41,867 nt of DNA from JAAYBR01 sp033813475 (lineage in GTDB: Bacteria > Hydrogenedentota > Hydrogenedentia > Hydrogenedentales > CAITNO01). The stretch is taken from assembly GCA_033813475.1 (NCBI GenBank), contig JAPXRP010000014.1:1-41867 (forward strand), in the 5' to 3' direction. The notes beneath the pieces were generated by a model. It was not told where the DNA came from. It searched no databases and saw only the letters and a program-made list of their open reading frames with translations. Position numbers and translations under genes: made by a program. Below, piece after piece: positions 20,762 to 28,713 of the stretch; within the stretch, counting starts at the first letter, position 1; each line of letters opens with the position of its first letter.

Positions 20762-23224
20762 ATGTTTGAACGGTACACCGAAAGGGCGAAAGCTGCGGTA
20801 AGCGCGGCGCGGAGCGAGGCGCTGCGCCACGGGTCGGACTATGTCCGGACGGAGCATCTGCTGCTGGGGCTTTGCCGCGACCCGGAGGGGATCGCCGCCC
20901 GCACCCTGGAGAACCTCGGGGTGGACATCCAGATGCTGGCCGCCGACATTGAGCGGCAGGTGCAGCCGGGCACCCGGGCGGCCTCGCGTGAGGAGATCAC
21001 GTTTACGTCGCGGGCCAAGAAGGTGCTGGAGCTGGCGGTGGAGGAGGCGCGCCGCCTGAACCACAACTATGTGGGGACGGAGCACATTTTGCTGGGGCTG
21101 ATGAAGGAGGGCGAGGGGATCGCGGCGAAGCTGCTGAACGATTTGGGCGTGGACCATGCCCGGATGCAGACGGAGGTGCAGCGGCTGGTCGGGGGCCAGG
21201 GCCGCCCCGGCGCGGCGCCGGAGCCCGGCGCGGGCCGCAAGTCGCAGACGCCGGCGCTGGACGCCTTCGGCCGCGACCTGACCGTGCTGGCGCGGGAGAA
21301 CAAGCTGGACCCCGTGATCGGCCGCGAGGCGGAGATCGAGCGGGTGATCCAGGTGCTCAGCCGGCGCACGAAGAACAATCCGGTGCTCATCGGCGAGGCG
21401 GGCGTCGGCAAGACGGCCATCGTCGAGGGGCTGGCCCAGGCCATTGTGAACGGCGACGTGCCCGACCTGCTGCTGAACCGGCGCGTGCTGACGCTGGACC
21501 TGGCGGGGGTGGTGGCGGGGACGAAGTACCGGGGCCAGTTCGAGGAGCGGCTCAAGTCGGTGATGAAGGAAATCCGCCGGGCGGACAACGTGATCCTCTT
21601 CATTGACGAGCTGCACACCATCGTGGGCGCGGGGGCGGCGGAGGGCGCGGTGGACGCGGCGAACATGCTGAAGCCCTCGCTGGCGCGCGGCGAGCTGCAG
21701 TGCATCGGCGCGACGACGATGGACGAGTACCGCAAGCACATTGAGAAGGACGCGGCGCTGGCGCGGCGTTTCCAGACGATCCTGGTGAACGCGCCGACGG
21801 TGGAGCAGACCATCGAGATCATCCGGGGGCTGCGCGACAAGTACGAGGCGCACCACCGCGTGAAGTTCTCCGACGAGGCCGTGGTGGCGGCGGCGCGCCT
21901 GTCGAACCAGTACATCATGGACCGGTTCCTGCCGGACAAGGCGGTGGACGTCATAGACGAGGCGGGCAGCCGCGCGCGGCTGCAGATCACGACGCGCCCC
22001 CCGGCGCTGAAGCTGCTGGAGGCGGAGATCGGCGAGGCGGTGAAGGAGAAGGAGGAGGCCATCCACAACCAGGAATACGAGCGGGCGGCGTCGCTGCGCG
22101 ACCGGGAGCGCACGCTCCAGGCCCGTCTGGAGGAGGCCCAGCGCGACTGGCAGCGCAAGCGCGACTCCGCCGAGACCGTGGTCACGGAGGAGGACATCGC
22201 CCACATCGTCTCGAAGTGGACGGGAGTGCCCCTGACCAAGCTGGAGGAGAAGGAGTCGCAGCGGCTCCTGCGCATGCGCGACGAGCTGCACCGGGGCGTG
22301 GTGGGGCAGGACGAGGCGATAGACGCGATCACGCGGGCCATCCAGCGCTCGCGGTCGGGCCTGCGCGACCGCACCCGGCCCGTGGGCTCCTTCCTGCTGC
22401 TGGGCCCCACCGGCGTGGGCAAGACCCTGCTTGCCAAAACCCTGGCCGAGTTCCTCTTCGGCAGCCAGGAGGCCCTGATCACGGTGGACATGTCGGAGTA
22501 CATGGAGAAATTCGCCGTGTCCCGCCTCATGGGGGCGCCCCCCGGCTACATCGGCTACGACCAGGGCGGCCAGCTCACCGAGCAGGTGCGCCGGCGCCCC
22601 TACTCCGTGGTGCTCTTCGACGAGATCGAAAAGGCGCACCCGGACGTGTTCAACGCCCTGCTCCAGGTGCTCGACGAGGGGCACATGACGGACTCGACGG
22701 GCCGCAAGGTGGATTTCCGGAACACGGTGGTCATGATGACCTCCAACGCCGGGGCGCGCCGGATCGGCCGGAGCACGTCGCTGGGATTCCACACGGACGA
22801 GGACGACGGCGTCCACACGCGGATGAAGGACCGGGTGCTGGAGGAGGCGCGCAAAGTCTTCAACCCGGAGTTTTTGAACCGGATAGACGAGATTCTGGTG
22901 TTCCACCGGCTCAGCGGCGCCGAGCTGCTGCAGATCGTGGACATCCAGACCGACGAGGTGGTCCGGCGGGCCGCGGAGCAGGGCCTGCGCCTGGTGCTGA
23001 CGCCCGAGGCGCGGGAGTTCCTCGTGCGGATCGGCAGCAGCGACGAGTACGGCGCCCGGCCCCTTCGGCGGGCGGTGCAGCAGCATGTGGAAGACCCCCT
23101 GGCTGAATTGTTGCTTCGGGGCGGGCTGAACAGGGATACTGAAATAAGTGTGCGGCCCTCGGACGCCGGCGACAGGCTGGTGTTTGACGGGGCTGTGCGG
23201 GCCGCGGAGGGTGTCACGTCTTGA
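20762..23224 (+). CDS. clpC: ClpC-type AAA+ unfoldase
   Basis: An 820-residue Hsp100 ATPase that unfolds proteins for the ClpP protease. A double Clp N-domain fills about 1-150 (M-F-E-R-Y-T-E-R-A-K ... V-G-T-E-H-I-L-L-G-L). The first AAA+ module has Walker A G-E-A-G-V-G-K-T near 211 and Walker B I-L-F-I-D-E-L-H. A UVR-like middle segment (about 420-455) marks it as ClpC rather than ClpA or ClpB. The second module has G-P-T-G-V-G-K-T near 548 and V-V-L-F-D-E-I-E-K-A-H. The start at 20762 gives the exact family N-terminus, but no strong Shine-Dalgarno is seen. The stop codon overlaps the TTG start of bamA, an unusual coupling. clpP, ctsR and mcsAB are not nearby. Confidence 0.95.
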   Translation: MFERYTERAKAAVSAARSEALRHGSDYVRTEHLLLGLCRDPEGIAARTLENLGVDIQMLAADIERQVQPGTRAASREEITFTSRAKKVLELAVEEARRLNHNYVGTEHILLGLMKEGEGIAAKLLNDLGVDHARMQTEVQRLVGGQGRPGAAPEPGAGRKSQTPALDAFGRDLTVLARENKLDPVIGREAEIERVIQVLSRRTKNNPVLIGEAGVGKTAIVEGLAQAIVNGDVPDLLLNRRVLTLDLAGVVAGTKYRGQFEERLKSVMKEIRRADNVILFIDELHTIVGAGAAEGAVDAANMLKPSLARGELQCIGATTMDEYRKHIEKDAALARRFQTILVNAPTVEQTIEIIRGLRDKYEAHHRVKFSDEAVVAAARLSNQYIMDRFLPDKAVDVIDEAGSRARLQITTRPPALKLLEAEIGEAVKEKEEAIHNQEYERAASLRDRERTLQARLEEAQRDWQRKRDSAETVVTEEDIAHIVSKWTGVPLTKLEEKESQRLLRMRDELHRGVVGQDEAIDAITRAIQRSRSGLRDRTRPVGSFLLLGPTGVGKTLLAKTLAEFLFGSQEALITVDMSEYMEKFAVSRLMGAPPGYIGYDQGGQLTEQVRRRPYSVVLFDEIEKAHPDVFNALLQVLDEGHMTDSTGRKVDFRNTVVMMTSNAGARRIGRSTSLGFHTDEDDGVHTRMKDRVLEEARKVFNPEFLNRIDEILVFHRLSGAELLQIVDIQTDEVVRRAAEQGLRLVLTPEAREFLVRIGSSDEYGARPLRRAVQQHVEDPLAELLLRGGLNRDTEISVRPSDAGDRLVFDGAVRAAEGVTS

Positions 23225-25533
23225 AAACGAAGCATGTCGCGCTGGGAATGATGGTGCTGGGTCTGTTCGCGTTTGCCGCCGTGGCCCAGGATGCCCCGGC
23301 GAAAACGGTGGACGAGGTGCGCTTCGACGGGCTGGTCCGCGTGAGCGACCAGGCGGTCCGCTCCCGCGTGGAGTCCGCGCCGGGCGCGGCCCTCGACCAG
23401 GGCGCCGTCTCGCGCGACGTGCGCCGCCTCTACGAGCTCGGCTACTTCGACAAGGTGGACGCCGGGGTCGTGGACGAGTCCGGAAAGACCGTCCTCGTGT
23501 TCAAGGTGGAGGAGAAGCGGGTGATCGAGGAGGTGCGGATCATCGGCAACAAGAAGATCAAGGACCGCAACGTCCGGGGCGCCCTCACCCTGCGCGAGGG
23601 CGAGTCCTTTGTGCCCGAGGCCTTCGACGAGGAGCGCAAGGCGGTCCTCAAGCTGTACGAGGGCAAGGGCTTCGCCAACACGACGGTGGACGCCGCCGCC
23701 GAGAACGTCGGCCCGTCCCGCGTGCGCCTGATCTACACCATCACCGAGGGGCGCAAGGCGCGCATCCGCGAGATCGAGTTTGAGGGCAACGACGCCATGA
23801 GCGACCGCCAGCTGCGCAAGGTCATGAAGACCAAGCGGGCGTGGTGGTTCTTCGGCGGGAAGTACGAGGAGGACAAGTTCGAGGCGGATCTGGCCGGGAT
23901 AGTGGACGCCTACGGCGACAAGGGGCGGCTGGAGTCCGAGGTGGCCAAGACCGACGTGGTCTACACCGACGACGGCAAGGGCATGAAGATCACGGTCCAT
24001 GTGTCCGAGGGCCCCGAATACACGATGGAGGCCATGGACGTCGCGGGGAACACCGTCTACGACGACGACGAGATGTCCGGGCTGGTCAAGGTGCTGCCCG
24101 GGGACGTGCACAACAAGGGGCAGGTGGCGCGGGACGCGCGCCTGCTTCAGAAGGGCCTGGAGGACAGCGGCTACGTGGACGCGCAGGTCACCCCGCAGGT
24201 GGCGCTGGACCGCGAGAAGAAGACGACCAGCGTGGTCTATGACGTGGCCGAGGGCGACCTTAAATACGTGCGCCAGATCCGGATCACGGGCAACAGCGTG
24301 ACCAAGGACGAGATCGTCCGCCGCCAGATGCTGCTGGTGCCCGGCGAGCGCTACGACGGCGCCGCCGTGGACCGCAGCAAGAAGCGTCTGGACGACACCC
24401 GTTTCTTCGACTCCGTGCGGATCACCCTCGACGAGACGCCCGACAACGCCGGGAGCGACCTTTTCACGGACCTGAACGTGGACGTGGAGGAGGGCAAGAC
24501 CGGCACCTTCAACTTCGGCGGCGGCTACAGCACCGAGGACGGCATGGGCGTCTACACGGAGCTGCGCCTGAACAACTTCGACATCGCGAACTGGCCGAAG
24601 TTCACCGGCGGCGGCCAGCAGCTGCGCCTGAAGGTGAACACGGGGACCCGGCGCGACCAGTACAGCCTGAGCTTCACGGAGCCCGAGTTCCTCGGGCGGC
24701 CCATCTCCTTCGGCGTGGACCTTTTCGACGAGTCCTACCTCGTGCGCGGCGGCGCGGACTACGAGGAGGACTCCCTGGGCGGCCAGCTCCGCTTCGGCAA
24801 GTCGCTGTCCCCCTACGTCACGGCGCAGGCCAGTTTCCGCGTTCAGGAGACCGACATCAGCGACCTTCCGTGGCTGATCAACGAGGAGATCAAGCGGCAG
24901 GAGGGCAGCTCCACGACCGTGAGCACGCGCTGGGCCATCGAGCGCAACACGCTGGACAGCCGCTTCGACCCGGGCAAGGGCTCCACCCACAGCCTGGCCG
25001 CCGAGGTGGCCGGGTTCGGCGGCGACCACGAGTTTGTCAAGCTGGAGCACGACTCCATCTGGTACCGCAGCGTCGGCAGGGAGGAGAAGGTGGTCCTTTC
25101 CCTGCGCCAGCGCGAGGGCTGGATGACGGAGTACGGCAGCTCGGACTATGTGCCCCTCCAGGACCGCTTCTACGCCGGCGGCACCACCACCGTGCGCGGC
25201 TACCGCAACCGTGACATCGGGCCGAAGGTCCGCGAGTACCGCTGGTGGGGCGACACGTTCGCCGTCGGCGGCAATGTCCGCCTGCTCACCAACCTGGAGA
25301 TGAAGTACAAGATCACCGACATCCTGCGCGTCTACACCTTCGCGGACGCGGGCGGCGTGTGGGAGGACTCGGACTTCGACTTCGGCGACATGCGGTACAG
25401 CGTGGGCGTGGGCCTCGGGTTTAATGTCCCCATGCTCGGGCCCATCCGCGTGGACTACGGCTTCCCGCTGAATCCGGACGACGACCAGAGCAGCTCTGGC
25501 AGGCTCCACCTGGCCACGGGCTTCCGTTTCTAG
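23221..25533 (+). CDS. bamA: BamA outer-membrane assembly factor
   Basis: A 770-residue Omp85 protein that inserts beta-barrel proteins into the outer membrane. Signal peptide (K-T-K-H-V-A-L-G-M-M-V-L-G-L-F-A-F-A-A-V-A), five POTRA-like domains to about 420 (V-D-E-V-R-F-D-G-L opens the first), then a 16-strand barrel. The conserved loop-6 motif appears as T-V-R-G-Y-R-N, and the last strand ends G-F-R-F with the terminal Phe used for barrel recognition. The start is TTG at 23221, preceded by GGAGGG at a good distance; its last two bases are part of the clpC stop TGA, so translation is probably coupled. ompH, lpxD and lpxC-fabZ follow, the classic envelope cluster. Confidence 0.95.
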   Translation: MKTKHVALGMMVLGLFAFAAVAQDAPAKTVDEVRFDGLVRVSDQAVRSRVESAPGAALDQGAVSRDVRRLYELGYFDKVDAGVVDESGKTVLVFKVEEKRVIEEVRIIGNKKIKDRNVRGALTLREGESFVPEAFDEERKAVLKLYEGKGFANTTVDAAAENVGPSRVRLIYTITEGRKARIREIEFEGNDAMSDRQLRKVMKTKRAWWFFGGKYEEDKFEADLAGIVDAYGDKGRLESEVAKTDVVYTDDGKGMKITVHVSEGPEYTMEAMDVAGNTVYDDDEMSGLVKVLPGDVHNKGQVARDARLLQKGLEDSGYVDAQVTPQVALDREKKTTSVVYDVAEGDLKYVRQIRITGNSVTKDEIVRRQMLLVPGERYDGAAVDRSKKRLDDTRFFDSVRITLDETPDNAGSDLFTDLNVDVEEGKTGTFNFGGGYSTEDGMGVYTELRLNNFDIANWPKFTGGGQQLRLKVNTGTRRDQYSLSFTEPEFLGRPISFGVDLFDESYLVRGGADYEEDSLGGQLRFGKSLSPYVTAQASFRVQETDISDLPWLINEEIKRQEGSSTTVSTRWAIERNTLDSRFDPGKGSTHSLAAEVAGFGGDHEFVKLEHDSIWYRSVGREEKVVLSLRQREGWMTEYGSSDYVPLQDRFYAGGTTTVRGYRNRDIGPKVREYRWWGDTFAVGGNVRLLTNLEMKYKITDILRVYTFADAGGVWEDSDFDFGDMRYSVGVGLGFNVPMLGPIRVDYGFPLNPDDDQSSSGRLHLATGFRF

Positions 25534-25556
25534 GCCCCCGGGACGGCGCCGGGGGC
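25534..25556 (+). terminator. GC hairpin right after bamA
   Basis: GCCCCCGG and CCGGGGGC form an eight-base stem with a seven-base loop directly after the bamA stop. There is no U-run, so it may slow or stabilise the transcript end rather than terminate fully. Confidence 0.35.
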
Positions 25557-25576
25557 CGGCGCGGGCCGCGCCCCCT

Positions 25577-25605
25577 TTGCACCCGTTCCGCCGGCGTGGT
25601 ATACT
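25577..25605 (+). promoter_or_regulatory. Sigma-70 promoter of ompH-lpxD-lpxC/fabZ
   Basis: TTGCAC (25577-25582), 17 bases, TATACT (25600-25605) with TGG before it. This is one of the best promoter matches in the window. It lies 90 bases before the GTG start of ompH and would allow the lipid A genes to be made independently of clpC-bamA. Confidence 0.7.
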
Positions 25606-25694
25606 CACAGACCATATCGGGAACGCATGGAGAACCGCGGGCGCGCCCCTGCTGCGCCCGCTTCCCACAATCAACCCAGCAAGAGGATCAAGCC

Positions 25695-26267
25695 GTGTCA
25701 CGTCAACCGTCGGTGAAGACTCTGTCCGTGTTTGTGGCGCTACTGGTCGCCGGGGCCGGGGCCGTCGCGCTCCTGAGCGCCGCCGCCAACGCGCAGAACA
25801 GCTCCCAGCCCGCCTACAAGATCGCCGTGGTGGACATGGGCGTGCTCCTGAGCGACTACGGCAAGCGCAAGGCGCTCTATGACGAGCTGCAGAAGGACGT
25901 GGACGCGAAGCAGAAGGAGCTGGACGCCATGGAGGCGGCCATCAGCGCCGACCGCAAGAAGCTCGAGACCGAGGGGCCCAACATGCCCGACAGCCAGCGC
26001 ATGGAGCTGGCGACCAAGGTCCAGACCGCCGTCACCAACTTCCGCGCCGCCATGCAGACGCGTCAGCAGATGATTGACAGCAACGAGGCGAAGGTGATGA
26101 AGGAGGTCATGGCGGACGTGCAGAAGGTCATCGCCCAGATCGGCGAGCAGGAGGGGTACCACCTCGTCCTCAACGCCGCCGAGGAGGGGTCCCCCCGCTC
26201 CGGCCTGCTGTTCCACAGCGCCACCCTGGACGTCACCCCCAAGGTGCTGGCCATTCTCAACAAGTGA
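25695..26267 (+). CDS. ompH: OmpH/Skp periplasmic chaperone
   Basis: A 190-residue Skp-family protein that holds unfolded outer-membrane proteins on their way to BamA. A hydrophobic signal segment (S-V-F-V-A-L-L-V-A-G-A-G-A-V-A-L-L) precedes the core, I-A-V-V-D-M-G-V-L-L, the family's first strand. A long charged coiled coil (about 60-150, D-E-L-Q-K-D-V-D-A-K-Q-K-E-L) follows, then the closing Y-H-L-V-L-N and D-V-T-P-K-V-L. I chose the GTG at 25695 because AGAGGA is eight bases upstream and the promoter is just before. The further upstream open frame has no signal. Order bamA-ompH-lpxD matches many diderms. Confidence 0.9.
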   Translation: MSRQPSVKTLSVFVALLVAGAGAVALLSAAANAQNSSQPAYKIAVVDMGVLLSDYGKRKALYDELQKDVDAKQKELDAMEAAISADRKKLETEGPNMPDSQRMELATKVQTAVTNFRAAMQTRQQMIDSNEAKVMKEVMADVQKVIAQIGEQEGYHLVLNAAEEGSPRSGLLFHSATLDVTPKVLAILNK

Positions 26268-26326
26268 TTGCCGGAATACGGGGTCCTGTCCGCGGCGCCC
26301 GCGCCGCGGGGGAGGCTTGACGGTTC

Positions 26327-27361
26327 ATGGGACATTCCGTTGAAGACATCGCGCGCCTGGTGGGGGGGGAGGCGCTCGGCGGCCCCGCCGTGGCGGTCAC
26401 GGGGGTGAACGGCCTCGAGGAGGCCGGCCCCGGCGACCTGTGCTTTGTGCGCGGCGAGAAGTACTACCCCCTCCTCCGCGAGTGCCGGGCCGCCGCCGTG
26501 CTGGTGCCGGAGCCGGTGGCGGACGCCGCGCCCGTGCAGATCCGCGTGGACCGGCCCGAGGAGGCTTTTCTGCGGACACTGGCCCTGTTTGACCGCGGCG
26601 CCGCCCTGCGGCCCGCGCCGGGGGTTCATCCCGGCGCCCATGTCTCCCCGGAGGCCCGGCTGGGCGACGGCGTCGCCGTCGCCGCCGGCGCCGTGGTGGA
26701 GGCCGGGGCGGTGCTGGGCGACGGCGTGGTGCTGTTTCCCGGGGCCTACATCGGCGCGAACTGCCGGGTCGGCGCCGGCACGGTGGTGCATCCCAACGCG
26801 GTGCTCCGGGAAGAAACCACCGTCGGCCGGGGTTGCATCATCCATGCGGGCGCCTGCCTGGGAAGTGACGGGTTTGGCTTTGTCCCCATGGGCGGCGTGT
26901 GGCACAAGGTGCCCCAGGTGGGCCGCGTGGAGCTCGGCGACGACGTGGAGATTGGCAGCAACACAGCGGTGGACCGGGCCACTTTCGGCGTGACCCGCAT
27001 CGGCCGGGGCACTAAAATTGATAATCTCGTGCAAATAGGGCACAATGTGGAACTCGGCGAGCACTGCGTGGTCGCCGGGATGGCCGGGATCGCGGGCAGC
27101 GCGAAAATCGGCAACAACGTCAGAATCGGGGCCTCCGCGGGCATCGGCGGCCACATCACCATCGGCGACGGCGCCAGCATTGGCGGCCGCAGCGGGGTGA
27201 TGCGGTCCGTGCCGCCGGGGGCGACGGTATCGGGCTTTCCCGCCACGGACCATGAGGCGCAGAAGCGCATCATGGTGGGCCAGATGCGGCTTCCCGGCCT
27301 GATGCGGCGGATTAACCAGCTTGAGGCGCGCCTCAAGGCCCTGGAAGAGTCGGAATCATGA
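26327..27361 (+). CDS. lpxD: UDP-3-O-acylglucosamine N-acyltransferase LpxD
   Basis: A 344-residue lipid A enzyme that adds the N-linked 3-hydroxyacyl chain to UDP-3-O-acylglucosamine. N-terminal uridine-binding domain (about 1-95) with V-N-G-L-E-E-A-G-P-G-D-L-C-F. A left-handed beta helix follows, built of hexapeptide repeats (for example I-G-A-N-C-R-V-G-A-G-T-V-V), containing D-N-L-V-Q-I-G-H-N-V, whose His is the catalytic base in the family. A C-terminal helix closes it. Start with GGAGG upstream. Its stop overlaps the lpxC-fabZ start by four bases (ATGA), so the two are coupled. Confidence 0.96.
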   Translation: MGHSVEDIARLVGGEALGGPAVAVTGVNGLEEAGPGDLCFVRGEKYYPLLRECRAAAVLVPEPVADAAPVQIRVDRPEEAFLRTLALFDRGAALRPAPGVHPGAHVSPEARLGDGVAVAAGAVVEAGAVLGDGVVLFPGAYIGANCRVGAGTVVHPNAVLREETTVGRGCIIHAGACLGSDGFGFVPMGGVWHKVPQVGRVELGDDVEIGSNTAVDRATFGVTRIGRGTKIDNLVQIGHNVELGEHCVVAGMAGIAGSAKIGNNVRIGASAGIGGHITIGDGASIGGRSGVMRSVPPGATVSGFPATDHEAQKRIMVGQMRLPGLMRRINQLEARLKALEESES

Positions 27362-28680
27362 GACAAAGAACCATCGCCTCTGAAGCGTCGTACTCCGGGG
27401 TCGGGCTCCACACCGGCAGCCTGACCACCGTCACATTCAAACCCGCGCCCCCGGACAGCGGCATCACCTTCGTCCGGACGGACCTGCCGGACCGGCCGGT
27501 GATCCCCGCGCTGGTGGACAACGTGGTGGACGTGTCCCGCGGCACGACCATCGGCATCGGCAGCGTCACCGTCCACACGGTCGAGCACGCCATGTCCGCC
27601 TTTGCGGGCATGGGGGTGGACAACATCACGGTCGAGGTGGACGCCGACGAGATTCCCAACGGCGACGGCAGCTCGCTGCCCGCGCTGGGGGCGCTCATGA
27701 AGGCGGGCATCGTCGAGCAGGACGCCGAGAAGCAGTACATCACGGTGGACCACCCGGTCTACTACCGCAAGGACGATGTCACGCTGAGCATCCTGCCGTC
27801 GGACGAGTTCCGGGTGACCATGACCATCTCCTACGGCCACCCGGCCATCGGCACGCAGTACGCCTCGTTCACCATCAACGAGGACACCTTCCGCAAGGAA
27901 CTGGCCCCCGCGCGGACCTTCTGCTTTCTGCGCGAGGTGAAGATGCTCCAGGAGGCGGGCCTCATCAAGGGCGGCGACCTCGAGAGCGCCGTGGTCATCG
28001 GCGACGACAAAATCCTCAACGACGACCTCCGCTTCCCCGACGAGTTTGTGCGCCACAAGATTCTCGACCTGATCGGCGACACCTACCTCCTCGGCCGCCC
28101 CATCAAGGGCCACATCATCGGCGCGAAGTGCGGCCACGAGAAGAACGTCAACTTCTCCAAGCAGATCAAGAAGGCGTACCTCCTGGGCCAGCAGGAGCGC
28201 TCCGGCGACGGCTACGGGGCCGTCCCGCGCCGCCAGCCGCCGGCCCTCGACGTCAACAAGATCATGAAGATCCTCCCCCACCGCTACCCCTTCCTGCTGG
28301 TGGACCGGATTCTCTCCTTCGAGCCCATGAAGACCGTCACGGGCATGAAGAACGTCACGGTGAACGAGCCGTTCTTCCAGGGGCACTGGCCCGACGTGCC
28401 CGTCATGCCCGGCGTCCTCATCATCGAGGCCATGGCCCAGGTCAGCGCCATGCTCGTGTTCGGGGAGAACGGCGAGCCCAACGGCCGCCTTGCCTTCCTC
28501 ACCGGCATCGAGAAGGCCAAGTTCCGCAACACCGTCGTGCCGGGCGACCAGATGGTCATCAAGGCCGAAATGGTCCACTACCGCAACAACGCGTGCAAGG
28601 TTCAGGCCGTCGCCCTGACGGACGACGTCGTGGCGGCCGAGGCCGTCATGACCTTCGCCCTCATGGAGATTGACGCGTAG
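27358..28680 (+). CDS. lpxC/fabZ: Bifunctional LpxC-FabZ
   Basis: A 440-residue fusion. Residues 1 to about 280 are LpxC, the zinc deacetylase that commits UDP-3-O-acyl-GlcNAc to lipid A; zinc ligands are His77 (H-T-V-E-H, 73-77), His233 and Asp237 (H-K-I-L-D), and the catalytic His is His252 (K-G-H-I-I-G). Residues about 295-440 are FabZ, the 3-hydroxyacyl-ACP dehydratase, with His308 (P-H-R-Y-P-F-L-L-V-D-R) and Glu357 (M-P-G-V-L-I-I-E-A-M-A-Q). The fusion is known from Bacteroidetes and several other diderm phyla and links competing uses of 3-hydroxyacyl-ACP. lpxA, the usual next gene, is absent. Confidence 0.96.
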   Translation: MRQRTIASEASYSGVGLHTGSLTTVTFKPAPPDSGITFVRTDLPDRPVIPALVDNVVDVSRGTTIGIGSVTVHTVEHAMSAFAGMGVDNITVEVDADEIPNGDGSSLPALGALMKAGIVEQDAEKQYITVDHPVYYRKDDVTLSILPSDEFRVTMTISYGHPAIGTQYASFTINEDTFRKELAPARTFCFLREVKMLQEAGLIKGGDLESAVVIGDDKILNDDLRFPDEFVRHKILDLIGDTYLLGRPIKGHIIGAKCGHEKNVNFSKQIKKAYLLGQQERSGDGYGAVPRRQPPALDVNKIMKILPHRYPFLLVDRILSFEPMKTVTGMKNVTVNEPFFQGHWPDVPVMPGVLIIEAMAQVSAMLVFGENGEPNGRLAFLTGIEKAKFRNTVVPGDQMVIKAEMVHYRNNACKVQAVALTDDVVAAEAVMTFALMEIDA

Positions 28681-28713
28681 CCGCCCCCTTCCCGGCCGCT
28701 CCGGAGACTTCCC

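Noticed and set aside
20702..23086. Long open frames antisense to clpC, bamA, lpxC-fabZ and mfd (also near 22600-25701, 26746-30744 and 30768-34622)
   Set aside because: They lie opposite unmistakable conserved genes, have low-complexity Arg/Ala/His/Gly composition and no recognisable domains. Such frames are expected in GC-rich codon usage.
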